64,000 bases of DNA from Clostridium sp. SY8519 (GCF_000270305.1 NC_015737.1:1240501-1304500); one strand, 5' to 3'; positions 39,867 to 49,394 are shown, counted from the stretch's first letter. Translations and numbers: made by a program. The notes: generated by a model from the letters alone, not told the origin.

Positions 39867-40454
39867 ATGCGACAGCAGTCCGAAGACAAGACCACAGACC
39901 AGAAGCTTGCCGACAGCTTCAAACGGCTGGCCTGCCAGCATCCCATCGACAAAATCACCATTCAGATGATTACGGACGGCGCCGGCGTGATCCGCCCGAC
40001 CTTCTACAATCATTTCCAGGATAAGTACAACCTGCTGGAATGGATTCTGGTGCATGACATCCTGGTGCCGGTGCAGCCGATGCTGGCCAGCGGAATGATG
40101 AATGAGAGCCTGTGGCTGATTTTCCATAATATTCTGAAGGAAAAGGAATTTTACATGCATGTGGCCCGGCTGGAAGGGCAGAATTCCTTTGAAAGTATGG
40201 TGGAAAAGGCAATTTCACTGATCTTAAGCGGCATGCTGGAAGACCAGATGAAAGGGTACAAATTAAAGAACCGGTGGCTGACACCGGAGCATATTTCGGT
40301 GTATTATGCCAAATCCATGACATATGTGCTGCTGTCCTGGATTCGCAGCGGCATGGAGCTGACGCCGGAGGAGCTGACGGATGTCTATGGCTTTATCATT
40401 TCCCGTTCGCTGATGGATCTGATGCGGGATCTGGAGCAGTTCGAACCAAAATGA
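39867..40454 (+). CDS. TetR/AcrR-family transcriptional regulator
   Basis: 195 aa. N-terminal helix-turn-helix (IDKITIQMITDGAGVIRPTFYNHFQDKYNLLEWI region, quoted in part) of TetR type; the C-terminal ligand domain resembles the TetR_C_8 group found in DhaS-like regulators. RBS AGGAGGAG. It lies between the GH13 gene and an MMPL exporter; a palindrome typical of TetR operators is found 58 bases after its stop, upstream of the exporter. It most likely controls the exporter; the ligand is unknown. Confidence 0.87.
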   Translation: MRQQSEDKTTDQKLADSFKRLACQHPIDKITIQMITDGAGVIRPTFYNHFQDKYNLLEWILVHDILVPVQPMLASGMMNESLWLIFHNILKEKEFYMHVARLEGQNSFESMVEKAISLILSGMLEDQMKGYKLKNRWLTPEHISVYYAKSMTYVLLSWIRSGMELTPEELTDVYGFIISRSLMDLMRDLEQFEPK

Positions 40455-40511
40455 TAAACATAGCGTCGATTATCCGACGCAATATAGCATAAAATAGATA
40501 CAATGCATAGA

Positions 40512-40536
40512 AAATGTATTTTTGATCAATACATTT
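40512..40536. promoter_or_regulatory. Candidate TetR operator upstream of the MMPL gene
   Basis: Perfect inverted repeat AAATGTATT (40512-40520) and AATACATTT (40528-40536) with a 7-base spacer. It is nested within an outer ATGCAT pair (40503-40508, 40545-40550), and TATAAA lies at 40539-40544. Assignment to the neighbouring TetR protein is inference. Confidence 0.55.
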
Positions 40537-40565
40537 GATATAAAATGCATGGAAAAAAGAGACAG

Positions 40566-40605
40566 AAAACAATCATTGGATATTCACCAATGATTGTTTT
40601 TTTTT
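40566..40605 (+). terminator. Strong intrinsic terminator
   Basis: A 14-bp perfect stem (40566-40579 with 40587-40600) of AAAACAATCATTGG, then a T-run to 40605. It separates the TetR gene from the exporter gene, unless the operator-linked promoter reads into it. Confidence 0.9.
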
Positions 40606-40676
40606 ACCATAGAGCCACGGAAGAAAGGTGCTTCCGTTGGTTGATACTTATTGATTTGAATTTGGGAGCGTGAAAA

Positions 40677-42797
40677 ATGAAGAAGCTGAGTAAGGGGATT
40701 GTAAAATCCAGGTTTGTGATCCTCATTTTGGGTATCGTTCTTCTGGTTCCGTCATTGTTCGGTTATATTCACACCAAGGTGAATTATGACATCCTGTCTT
40801 ATCTTCCGAAATCGATCGATTCGATGAAGGGGCAGGACATCATGCTGGATGAGTTCGGAACCGGTGCTTTTTCCACCTTTGTCGTGGATGGAATGAGCAA
40901 TAAGGATGTCGTGAAACTGAAATCCAAAATTGAAAAAGTAAACCATGTAAAAAAAGTACTCTGGTACGATGATGTGGCAGACATCAGTGTTCCCACGGAG
41001 ATTCTTCCGGACAAGGCGCGGAAGATTTTCATGAGCGACAAGGGCACGCTGATGTTTATTATTTATGACAGTTCCATGTCTTCCACGGAAACGATGCAGG
41101 CGGTGGAAGACATCCGGGCCATTTCCAATAAACAGTGCTTTTTAAGCGGAATGTCTGCTGTGGTGCTGGATATCAAAAACCTGACGGACAAAGAGGCGCC
41201 GGTGTATGTGGTGATCGCCGTGATCCTGTCCTTTATCGTGCTGGCGCTGACCATGGATTCTTTCCTGGTTCCGGTGTTTTTCCTGCTGAGCATCGGCATG
41301 GCAATCATGTACAACCTGGGCACCAATGCGTTTCTGGGGGATGTATCCTATATTACAAAGGCGATCTGTGCGGTGCTGCAGCTGGGCGTTACCATGGATT
41401 ACTCCATTTTCCTGTGGCACAGCTATGAGGAAGAACGGGATCATTACGAAGATCACAAGGAAGCCATGGCGGTGGCGATTCAGAAGACCTTTGTCTCTGT
41501 CATCGGCAGTTCCATCACGACCATTGCCGGGTTTATCGCCCTGTGCTTTATGACATTTGCCCTGGGACTGAACCTGGGCGTTGTCATGGCCAAGGGTGTG
41601 GTATTCGGCGTCATCGGATGTGTGACGATCCTGCCGTCTTTCATCCTGATCTTTGACAAGGCGCTGATTCGGACCAAGCACAAAGTACTGCTGCCGGATG
41701 TGGGCAAGGTGTCACGGTTCAGCGTAAAGAAATTCCCGGTTTTTATCATTCTGTTCTGTGTGCTGATTTTCCCGGCATTTTACGGACAGAATCATACCAA
41801 CGTCTATTACAATCTGGTGAAGTCCGTGCCGAAGACTCTGCAGAGTGTGGTGGCCAGCGATAAACTGAAGGATGAATTCAATCAGCAGAACAGCCAGGTG
41901 ATTCTGTTTGATAAGAACATGTCCGCCAAAAATGAGGACAATATGGTCGAGCAGATGGAACATGTGAAAGGGATTAACAATGCCTTCAGCCTGGAATCCA
42001 TCCTGGGCAACACGGTGCCGGAGAATCTGATACCGAAGGAATATCTTTCCGATGTGGAAAGCGGAAAGTACAAGATCGCACTGGTCACCTCGGAATATGA
42101 GGTGGGCAGCAATCAGGCCAATCGGCAGTGCAGACAGCTGCAGAAAATCGTTCATTCCTATGACAGCAAGGCGATGGTCGTGGGAGAGGCTTCCGCGACG
42201 AATGACCTGATCCGGATTACCAACCATGACTTCAATGTGGTCAATGCGGTGTCCATCGTGCTGATTTTTGTGATCGTGGCTTTTGTGTTCCGGTCCATAT
42301 CCCTGCCGATTATCCTGGTATCCACGATCGAATTTGCCATATTTGTCAACATGGGCATCCCGTTCTTTACGGGAGCGTCCCTGCCGTTTATCGCATCCAT
42401 TGTCATCGGAACCATTCAGCTGGGGTCCACGGTAGACTATGCGATCCTGCTGACTAACCGGTACAAGATGGAGCGGTTTTCCGGCAAAGACAAGCGAACG
42501 TCCATAGAAATCGCTGTCCGGATGTCGGCCCAGTCCATTCTGGTCAGCGCGCTGAGCTTTTTCGTCGCTACTTTCGGTGTCAGCGTATATTCCAATGTGG
42601 ATATCATCAGTTCCCTCTGTACACTGATGGCACGGGGGGCAATCATCAGTATGCTTACAGTTATCTTTATCCTGCCAGCCTGGTTTATGGTGTTTGACCG
42701 GGTCATCTGCGCCACAAGCGTGGGATTTCGAATGAAAAAATCGGATAAAGAAGAAACGGAAAGAAAGGAAGGCGGTAAAGTTGAAGCGCATCAGTAA
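40677..42797 (+). CDS. MMPL/RND-superfamily exporter
   Basis: 706 aa with two RND repeats, each having one leading helix, a large extracytoplasmic loop and about five further helices. The proton-relay Asp-Tyr pair of MmpL proteins is seen twice, in LGVTMDYSIFLWHSY near 240 and LGSTVDYAILLTNRY near 587. Such exporters move lipids, glycolipids or hydrophobic compounds driven by the proton gradient. Preceded by a TetR gene and palindrome. Its last 17 bases overlap the next gene, so the two products are probably made together. Substrate unknown. Confidence 0.9.
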   Translation: MKKLSKGIVKSRFVILILGIVLLVPSLFGYIHTKVNYDILSYLPKSIDSMKGQDIMLDEFGTGAFSTFVVDGMSNKDVVKLKSKIEKVNHVKKVLWYDDVADISVPTEILPDKARKIFMSDKGTLMFIIYDSSMSSTETMQAVEDIRAISNKQCFLSGMSAVVLDIKNLTDKEAPVYVVIAVILSFIVLALTMDSFLVPVFFLLSIGMAIMYNLGTNAFLGDVSYITKAICAVLQLGVTMDYSIFLWHSYEEERDHYEDHKEAMAVAIQKTFVSVIGSSITTIAGFIALCFMTFALGLNLGVVMAKGVVFGVIGCVTILPSFILIFDKALIRTKHKVLLPDVGKVSRFSVKKFPVFIILFCVLIFPAFYGQNHTNVYYNLVKSVPKTLQSVVASDKLKDEFNQQNSQVILFDKNMSAKNEDNMVEQMEHVKGINNAFSLESILGNTVPENLIPKEYLSDVESGKYKIALVTSEYEVGSNQANRQCRQLQKIVHSYDSKAMVVGEASATNDLIRITNHDFNVVNAVSIVLIFVIVAFVFRSISLPIILVSTIEFAIFVNMGIPFFTGASLPFIASIVIGTIQLGSTVDYAILLTNRYKMERFSGKDKRTSIEIAVRMSAQSILVSALSFFVATFGVSVYSNVDIISSLCTLMARGAIISMLTVIFILPAWFMVFDRVICATSVGFRMKKSDKEETERKEGGKVEAHQ

Positions 42798-45357
42798 TAA
42801 AAAGAATAAAAAGAAAATGACAGTCAAAGCGGGAACGACAGCGCTGGCAGTGGTAATGGCGGCAGCCGGAGGCGCGGTATACTGCCTGAGTCCGGCAGCC
42901 ACAGCGGTAACCGGCGGTACGATTGAACAGAACAACGCCGCCGGCGCGAAAAGCCCGGAGAAAGTATTAAAAGATATCATCAAGGACGCGGCGGACACCT
43001 CTTCAAAAAGCAGCGATATGACCAACGGGAAGGAAGAGACCGTATACCTGATCGCGAATGCTTCCGGCAAAACGACCCAGACCATTGTCAGCGACTGGCT
43101 GAAAAACGGATCCGGCAAGTCAGAAATTTCCGACACTTCCAACCTGACGGATATTGAGAATGTCAAAGGAAATGAGAAATTTACCCGGAACGGGGATCAG
43201 CTGACCTGGCAGGCGGAGGGCAATGACATTTACTACCAGGGCAAGACGGAGGAAGAGTCCCCCATTCAGGTGAAAGTGACCTACTACCTGGACGGGAAGG
43301 AAATCAGTCCGGAGCAGCTGGCGGGAAAAAGCGGCAAAGTGAAGATCCGTCTGGACTATACCAACAAGGCGAAAAAGACGGTGAAAGAGAAGGGAAAGGA
43401 CTATGACGTCTACGTACCCTTTACCGTGATCAGCGGTCTGCTGCTGGACAATGACAAATTCAGCAATATTGAAGTGGAAAACGGAAAAGCGATCAGCAAC
43501 GGCAGCCGGAGCGCGGTCATCGGCTACGCTTTCCCGGGACTGGAAAAGAGCCTGGATGTAACCGATGAGGATTTCAAAAAAGACATTGACATTCCGGATT
43601 ACGTGGAAGTGACGGCCGATGTGAAAGACTTTTCCTTGGATATGACCATGACCTGTGCGATGCCGGATATCATGAGTGACCTGAACTTTGACAAGACACT
43701 GGACACTTCCGAATTGGATGATGTGGTGGATGATCTGTCTGACGCTTCCGGCAAACTGGCGGACGGTGCTTCCGCGCTGTACAAAGGAGCCGGAAAAGTA
43801 TCGGATGGAGCCGAAAAACTCTCCGCCGGCACCGGAACCCTGGCAAATGGTACCTCTGCGCTGCAGTCCGGCGCGGGCACACTGCGGAATGGAACTAAAT
43901 CACTGGATTCCGGCGCTTCCAAACTGGCGTCCGGCACAGCGGAACTGTCTTCCGGCGCCGGGAAGTTCAGCAAGGGGACACAGTCCCTGCGCTCCGGGAT
44001 CAGCGCGTATACCAGCGGCGTGACAAAATTGAAAAAGGGAATTGAAACCCTGAAGAGCAAAACCAGCAGTCTGCCGAAGGGTGTGAAAGAGCTGGCGGAA
44101 GGCGCCACGAAAGTGCAGGGATATTTTGAAGGGGAGGACGGCCTGGTCAAAGGCGCCGGCAAACTGGATTCCGGTGTGAACATCCTGTATAAAAACCTGA
44201 GCGGCGGCGCGACAGAGGCAGAGCAGAAGGAAGCCTATCAGGCAGCGGCTAAGCAGGTCAAGACCGACGAAAACAAAAAAGCGGTAAAGAATCAGGTAGA
44301 CAGTTCGGTATCCAAGGCCATGGCTTCGGCTGTTTCCGAACTTACTTCGGATCAGACAAGCAGCGAGATTGCCGCCGGTGTGAAACAGGGTTGCAGCCAG
44401 GCATTTTCCTCTTCGGAATACAAACAGACAGTGGCAGCAGTGAAAAAGTCCCTGATGAGCAATGCGGGTCTGACAGAAGCCCAGGCAGACGCGGCAGTGG
44501 CTGCAATGCAGAAGGTGGATCAGGGAACCGTCGACAAGGCATCGGACCAGGTGGCCGCAGGCATTACCGCGTCCATTAAGAAAAAAGCATCTTCCGCGTC
44601 GATCGATACGGACCCGATTGCAGAGAAACTCATGAGCACGCTGGCAGATACGGCCGGCAAGAGCGCGGCAGGCGCTGTGGACAGCACCAAGAAATCTGTG
44701 GCAGATAAGATCAACAAGTCCGACGGGAAGTCCGACGGGCTGGTAGAGAGTACCGCAAAATTAAGCAAAGGAATCGATCAGCTGTATCAGGAGGGAATCA
44801 AACCTCTGTCCGGTGGACTTGATCAGTTAAATCAGTCCGCGCCGGCGCTGATGAGCGGAATCAATCAGCTGAACAGCGGCGCAGGTGAGCTGACGGGAAA
44901 TAACCGGAAGCTGAACAGCGGCGCAGATACCTTAGCCGGCAGCGCAAAACAGCTGGCAGGCGGCGCCGAAAAAGTCAACACAGGCGTCATTACCTTAAAG
45001 AACGGCACAGGAAAGCTGGATACCGGCGCGCTGTCGCTCTTTAAAGGCGCATCCAAACTGAATCAGGGCACCGTGACTCTGAAGAAGGGGGCCGCTTCCC
45101 TGGCCAGCGGATCCAGACAGGTGACAGATGGAGCCGGAAAGCTCAGCAAAAACCTGACCAAACTGGATCAGGAAGGCATCAAGAAACTGGTGGATTCCTA
45201 CAACGGGGATGTGAAAGAACTGGTGAACCACATGGAAGCCGTGCGGGACGCAGGAGAGGCATACAAGACCTTTACCAGACTGTCCAATCATATGGACGGC
45301 AAGGTGAAATTCATTATCCGTACCGATTCCGTTACGACGGATTCAGACAATAACTGA
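42781..45357 (+). CDS. Large exported xxxLxxG heptad-repeat protein
   Basis: 858 aa. Starts at TTG 42781 with AGGAAGG upstream, inside the MMPL gene. A Lys-rich N-terminus and hydrophobic helix (about 17-37) act as signal or anchor. A folded domain of unknown type spans about 50-310. Then follow two blocks of heptads with Leu and Gly at fixed places (about 319-440 and 653-800; for example LASGTAELSSGAGKFSKGT), as in the YhgE/Pip and TIGR03057-type repeat families. An alpha-helical Ala-rich stretch separates them. No C-terminal membrane segment or sortase motif is seen, unlike full-length YhgE/Pip. A partner of the MMPL exporter, spanning or stiffening the wall space, is inferred. Confidence 0.8.
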   Translation: MKRISNKKNKKKMTVKAGTTALAVVMAAAGGAVYCLSPAATAVTGGTIEQNNAAGAKSPEKVLKDIIKDAADTSSKSSDMTNGKEETVYLIANASGKTTQTIVSDWLKNGSGKSEISDTSNLTDIENVKGNEKFTRNGDQLTWQAEGNDIYYQGKTEEESPIQVKVTYYLDGKEISPEQLAGKSGKVKIRLDYTNKAKKTVKEKGKDYDVYVPFTVISGLLLDNDKFSNIEVENGKAISNGSRSAVIGYAFPGLEKSLDVTDEDFKKDIDIPDYVEVTADVKDFSLDMTMTCAMPDIMSDLNFDKTLDTSELDDVVDDLSDASGKLADGASALYKGAGKVSDGAEKLSAGTGTLANGTSALQSGAGTLRNGTKSLDSGASKLASGTAELSSGAGKFSKGTQSLRSGISAYTSGVTKLKKGIETLKSKTSSLPKGVKELAEGATKVQGYFEGEDGLVKGAGKLDSGVNILYKNLSGGATEAEQKEAYQAAAKQVKTDENKKAVKNQVDSSVSKAMASAVSELTSDQTSSEIAAGVKQGCSQAFSSSEYKQTVAAVKKSLMSNAGLTEAQADAAVAAMQKVDQGTVDKASDQVAAGITASIKKKASSASIDTDPIAEKLMSTLADTAGKSAAGAVDSTKKSVADKINKSDGKSDGLVESTAKLSKGIDQLYQEGIKPLSGGLDQLNQSAPALMSGINQLNSGAGELTGNNRKLNSGADTLAGSAKQLAGGAEKVNTGVITLKNGTGKLDTGALSLFKGASKLNQGTVTLKKGAASLASGSRQVTDGAGKLSKNLTKLDQEGIKKLVDSYNGDVKELVNHMEAVRDAGEAYKTFTRLSNHMDGKVKFIIRTDSVTTDSDNN

Positions 45358-45431
45358 GCAATTATCTATTGATTTCCGGTTTCAGACCGGCACAATCCCA
45401 TATCAACCAATGCGGGAGCTGCTCCCGCGCG

Positions 45432-45478
45432 AAAAGAGCCGAAAGAGAATGTTTGCGCGTTCTCTTCCGGCTCTTTTT
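45432..45478. terminator. Bidirectional terminator
   Basis: AAAAGAGCCG (45432-45441) pairs CGGCTCTTTT (45468-45477), with an inner AAGAGAA/TTCTCTT arm. T-runs exist on both strands, serving the heptad-protein gene (+) and the YoaK gene (-). Confidence 0.85.
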
Positions 45479-45484
45479 CGCTCT

Positions 45485-46168
45485 TCAGCCGAGATCGGCC
45501 CAGAGATGAATGATAAAGCAGACCGTCAGCGGAATCAGGGCCAGCCAGATGGCCCGTTCCTGCAGTGGTCCGGTAGCCAGGGACAGCACGGCGGCGCCGG
45601 CGAAAAACATCAGCAGCATACGGAGATGCTTGAAGAGCCGCTTGCGGTACTGAAGATCCCTGGTGCGCCGGTAGTCCACGATGGCGATGCCGATCTGGCG
45701 CAGATGATTGGTGGCAAATGTGGTGGCCATGGGATAGCCTTCGGATTTGCGGAAGTTGGTAAACTGCATGGAAGCAATAAAATTTACCGCCACCTGCGCG
45801 ATCTGGTCCGGCGCGCTGAGGGGAACAAACCCGATCAGGGCAAGCACCGCCATTTCCAGCGCGATAATATAGACGCCGCTGTGGATGGCGTACTTATTTC
45901 GGGTGCGCTCCGGCAGAAATTCCGCCACAATGGCGCCGGCCAGATAGGCGCCGATGGGGATCAGATAGTAGGCGGATTGTTCATAGTGCCGCTGCCCCAG
46001 TTCGATGGCCATCATGACCACATTCAGGGTCTGGGCGTTGCAGAAGACCTGGCCCCGCATCATATAGGTATAGGCGCCCATCATTCCCGCTGAGAAAATC
46101 AGCAGTTCAAACAGATAAAAATGATCGCAGCGCCGAAAAAGTTCATTGTCGCTTCGGTAAGTTCGCAT
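45485..46168 (-). CDS. YoaK/DUF1275-family membrane protein
   Basis: 227 aa with about six hydrophobic helices. The block YMMRGQVFCNAQTLNVVMMAIELG near the N-terminus (quoted in part; residues about 36-59) and FRKSEGYPMATTFATNHLR are characteristic of the YoaK (DUF1275) family. Function is unknown, although it is sometimes described as a transporter-like family. RBS-like GGAGCAGGG precedes the ATG. It is followed 23 bases upstream by another - strand gene, so the two may form a unit. Confidence 0.85.
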   Translation of the reverse strand: MRTYRSDNELFRRCDHFYLFELLIFSAGMMGAYTYMMRGQVFCNAQTLNVVMMAIELGQRHYEQSAYYLIPIGAYLAGAIVAEFLPERTRNKYAIHSGVYIIALEMAVLALIGFVPLSAPDQIAQVAVNFIASMQFTNFRKSEGYPMATTFATNHLRQIGIAIVDYRRTRDLQYRKRLFKHLRMLLMFFAGAAVLSLATGPLQERAIWLALIPLTVCFIIHLWADLG

Positions 46169-46191
46169 ATGCCCTGCTCCGTTTCCGTCAG

Positions 46192-46563
46192 TTAATCTTC
46201 ATAATATGCCGCGTGTTCCGCATTCAGATAATCGGCAATCTCTGTCAAGGCATCATTGGAAAAGGGAAACTCTTTTGTCTTTTTCTTTTCCTCCGGCGTG
46301 TGGGCAAAATTATACGGGCCGGGCCAGGTGATCAGCCGGAAGACGGTGCGGGTGCCAGGCGCCTCTTCTGGCGCCTGCGCGTTGGAGGAGGCGTCGGAGT
46401 CCGCTTCCGGCGCGGCGCTGCCGTCTTTTGCAGCGGCAGGGGAACCCGCCGGCGCCGCGGAAACTTCTTCCCGGGACAGGCGGTAATGCATGCCGCGGTC
46501 GCTGCCGTAAAAGACTTCTTTTTTGTAAAAATTCACATTAAACAGATCAGATGGATGTACCAT
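46192..46563 (-). CDS. Conserved-type hypothetical protein with Ala/Ser-rich insert
   Basis: 123 aa from the ATG at 46563, with AAAGGAG at a good distance; an earlier in-frame ATG at 46608 lacks one. Not recognised. The ends look folded: FNVNFYKKEVFYGSDRG at the start, and an aromatic RLITWPGPYNFAHT segment followed by FPFSNDALTEIADYLN at the end. The middle (residues about 38-70) is Ala/Pro/Ser-rich and probably disordered. No signal peptide or membrane helix. It lies upstream of the YoaK gene on the same strand and divergent from the radical SAM gene. Confidence 0.6.
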   Translation of the reverse strand: MVHPSDLFNVNFYKKEVFYGSDRGMHYRLSREEVSAAPAGSPAAAKDGSAAPEADSDASSNAQAPEEAPGTRTVFRLITWPGPYNFAHTPEEKKKTKEFPFSNDALTEIADYLNAEHAAYYED

Positions 46564-46681
46564 CGGGAAAAGACTCCTTTCCGAAAGATCCGGGAGCTCT
46601 GGATGCAATCCGGGTCAAATCATGCTATGATAAATAGAATTCTTATCTATTATGAAACCCACAGGAGAAAAATGCAAATCC

Positions 46682-48694
46682 ATGAAGCTGTTACTGACTG
46701 CAATTAACGCAAAATATATCCACAGCAATCTGGCTGTCAGCAGCCTGCGGGCCTATGCGGAGAAGCGCGGGATCCGCACAGAGGCCCTGATTGCCACCAT
46801 TAATCAGCAGAGAGAGGATATTTTTCGCGCGATTTATGAAAAGCGGCCGGATGTCCTGTTTTTCTCTGTCTATATCTGGAACGCGGAACTGGTGGCATGG
46901 CTGGCGCAGGAATACCACAGACTCTGTCCCCGGGTGCCGATCTGGGTCGGCGGACCGGAAGTGTCCTATGAATCCGAACAGTATCTGCGGGATCATCCGG
47001 CAGTTACCGGGATTCTGACGGGAGAAGGAGAAGAGACTTTCCTGGAACTGGCCCGCTGGTATCTCGGGCAGATGCCCGAAGCATGCAGAAAGGCGGCCTT
47101 TGCGTGTGGGAAAGCGCCGCTGCCGGAACATCCGGAAGACGGCAGAAGAAGCATCCGGGGGCTGGTGCTGCGCAATGCGTTCGGCGATCCGGTGTATACC
47201 GGATCCCGGCCGCCCATACGGATGGATGACCTGCCGTTTTGCTATGAATCCATGGCGGCCTCCCCGGGCGATTTTGCCCATCGGATCATCTATTACGAGT
47301 CCAGCCGGGGATGTCCCTATTCCTGCAGTTACTGTCTTTCTTCCGCGGACCAGAACCTCAGGGAACGGAGCCTGCCCCTGGTCTTTCAGGAGCTGCAGTT
47401 TTTTCTGGACCGCAGGGTGCAGCAGGTAAAATTCGTAGACCGCACCTTCAACTGCCGGGCAGAGCGGGCCACAGCCATCTGGAGCTACCTGGCGGAGCAT
47501 GACAACGGTGTGACCAATTTTCACTTTGAAATCGGCGCGGATCTGCTGCGTCCGGAACAGGTGGAGCTGGTGGCTCGGATGCGTCCGGGACTGGTGCAGT
47601 TTGAAATCGGGGTGCAGACCACCAATCCGGAGACCATCCGGGAAGTCAGCCGCAGCATGGATCTGCAGCGGCTCAAGCAGGCAGTGCGGGCGATACAGAA
47701 GACCGGCAAAGCCCATCAGCATCTGGATCTGATCGCGGGCCTGCCTTATGAAGGAAAAGAGCGGTTTGCCCGTTCCTTTGATGAAATCTACGCCCTGAAG
47801 CCGGAGCAGCTGCAGCTGGGGTTTCTGAAAGTGCTGAAAGGCTCCCGGATGTATGCGGAAGCGGAAAAATACGGCATTCTGTTCCATGCCTCGCCGCCCT
47901 ATGAAGTGATGCGGACCCGATGGATCCGTTATGAGGAACTGCTGGAAATCAAGGACGTGGAGGCGATGCTGGAGATTTATTATAACAGCGGACAGTATCC
48001 GGCATCCATTCGTCTGCTGGAAACCTTTTTCTCCAGTGCCTACCAGATGTTTCTGGCCCTGGCCCGCTATGAACGGCGGTGCTGCCCGGAAGGCGGATCC
48101 GTCAGCCGGCCGAAGCGCAGCCGGATGCTTCTGGAGTTTTTTCCGCTCTGTGAGCAGGGGGCATCCGGAGATGCGGCAGGCGATGCGAAAAGTGGTCCGG
48201 CTGCTGCAGATGATGAGAAGAGCACCCCGGACACGGCAGAGATGGAAAGCATGGCATCAGAAGCAGTGCTCTACGATCTGTACAGCAGGGAAAATCTGAA
48301 AAAACGCCCGGAATGGGCACGGGAAATACGGAGCCTGCGGGGTGCCTTCCGGACCTACAGCAGAAAACACGGACTGGATGGAAAGTATATCCATATGGAA
48401 CCATTCTCAGCGGCATTCATCCGCTGGCTGGAAGGGCAGCAGCTTCTTCCGGAAGCGGAACCATCGGCAGAAAGAACATCGACAGAGGGAAAACTTGCAG
48501 AAGGAAAAACAGCAGCGGGAAAACCGACAGCAGGAACTGGCGCGGCAGACCGCGGCGGCAGGCCGGGGCCGGACGACGGGGCCGGAGAAATCTGCCTGTT
48601 ATTTGATTATGAACATCGCAGCCCGCTGACCGGGATGGCGGAAATCAGGAGGATAAAAAATTGGCAATCGCAAAACGAACCAGAGAAATCTTAA
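46682..48694 (+). CDS. B12-binding radical SAM protein (DUF4080 type)
   Basis: 670 aa. Start at ATG 46682, where the cobalamin-binding-like Rossmann domain begins (MKLLLTAINAKYIHSNLAV); an in-frame ATG at 46652 has no ribosome site. The radical SAM cluster Cys are C211, C215 and C218 in RGCPYSCSYCLSS, followed by a TIM-barrel core (FEIGVQTTNPETIREVSR). A C-terminal DUF4080-like region contains a variable acidic linker (about 485-525). The end is a low-complexity Glu/Lys/Gly repeat tail (about 590-650). The substrate is unknown. It overlaps nth by 34 bases. Confidence 0.88.
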   Translation: MKLLLTAINAKYIHSNLAVSSLRAYAEKRGIRTEALIATINQQREDIFRAIYEKRPDVLFFSVYIWNAELVAWLAQEYHRLCPRVPIWVGGPEVSYESEQYLRDHPAVTGILTGEGEETFLELARWYLGQMPEACRKAAFACGKAPLPEHPEDGRRSIRGLVLRNAFGDPVYTGSRPPIRMDDLPFCYESMAASPGDFAHRIIYYESSRGCPYSCSYCLSSADQNLRERSLPLVFQELQFFLDRRVQQVKFVDRTFNCRAERATAIWSYLAEHDNGVTNFHFEIGADLLRPEQVELVARMRPGLVQFEIGVQTTNPETIREVSRSMDLQRLKQAVRAIQKTGKAHQHLDLIAGLPYEGKERFARSFDEIYALKPEQLQLGFLKVLKGSRMYAEAEKYGILFHASPPYEVMRTRWIRYEELLEIKDVEAMLEIYYNSGQYPASIRLLETFFSSAYQMFLALARYERRCCPEGGSVSRPKRSRMLLEFFPLCEQGASGDAAGDAKSGPAAADDEKSTPDTAEMESMASEAVLYDLYSRENLKKRPEWAREIRSLRGAFRTYSRKHGLDGKYIHMEPFSAAFIRWLEGQQLLPEAEPSAERTSTEGKLAEGKTAAGKPTAGTGAADRGGRPGPDDGAGEICLLFDYEHRSPLTGMAEIRRIKNWQSQNEPEKS

Positions 48695-49305
48695 GACGCC
48701 TGGACGAGGCATATGGAACGGAGCAGATCTGCTATCTGAATCATGAAAATGCCTGGCAGCTGCTGATCGCGGTAATCCTGAGCGCGCAGTGTACCGATGC
48801 CAGAGTCAATCTTGTGACGAAAGATCTCTATCAGAAATACGATACTCTTCAGAAGTTCGCGGAGGCGGATGTGGAAGAGATGGAACAGGATATCCGTTCC
48901 ATCGGATTTTACCGGAACAAGGCCAGAAATATCATTAACTGCGCCCGGAAGCTGATCAGCGATTTCGGCGGGGAGGTGCCGTCTGCCCTGGAAGATCTGA
49001 TCTCTCTGCCCGGTGTGGGCAGAAAAACAGCCAACGTCATCCGGGGAAACATTTACAAAGACCCGAGCATCGTGGTGGATACCCATGTGAAACGGATCTC
49101 CAACCGGCTGGGATTTACGAAGGAACAGGATCCGGAAAAGATTGAGTACGATCTGATGAAAAAGCTGCCGAAGGACCACTGGATCAGCTATAACATGCAG
49201 ATCATTACCCTGGGGCGCACGATCTGCACGGCCCGGTCGCCGAAATGCGGGGAATGTTTTCTGAGCGACCTGTGCAAGGCGGAGGATAAGAGAGTGGAAA
49301 AGTAA
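48661..49305 (+). CDS. nth: Endonuclease III
   Basis: 214 aa from TTG at 48661, with AGGAGG at 48648-48653 inside the previous gene. DNA glycosylase/AP lyase for oxidised pyrimidines. The helix-hairpin-helix LPGVGRKTANV contains the catalytic Lys, and VVDTHVKR contains the catalytic Asp. The 4Fe-4S cluster Cys are in ICTARSPKCGECFLSDLC. Full length. It marks the left border of the AT-rich insert. Confidence 0.96.
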   Translation: MAIAKRTREILRRLDEAYGTEQICYLNHENAWQLLIAVILSAQCTDARVNLVTKDLYQKYDTLQKFAEADVEEMEQDIRSIGFYRNKARNIINCARKLISDFGGEVPSALEDLISLPGVGRKTANVIRGNIYKDPSIVVDTHVKRISNRLGFTKEQDPEKIEYDLMKKLPKDHWISYNMQIITLGRTICTARSPKCGECFLSDLCKAEDKRVEK

Positions 49306-49394
49306 CTAACATAATAGAAATAGCAGATATTTTATGCTAAAATTAACCATTGTTCTGAATATGTGTGTGAGTAATGGCGGAGGAGAAAAGAGTA

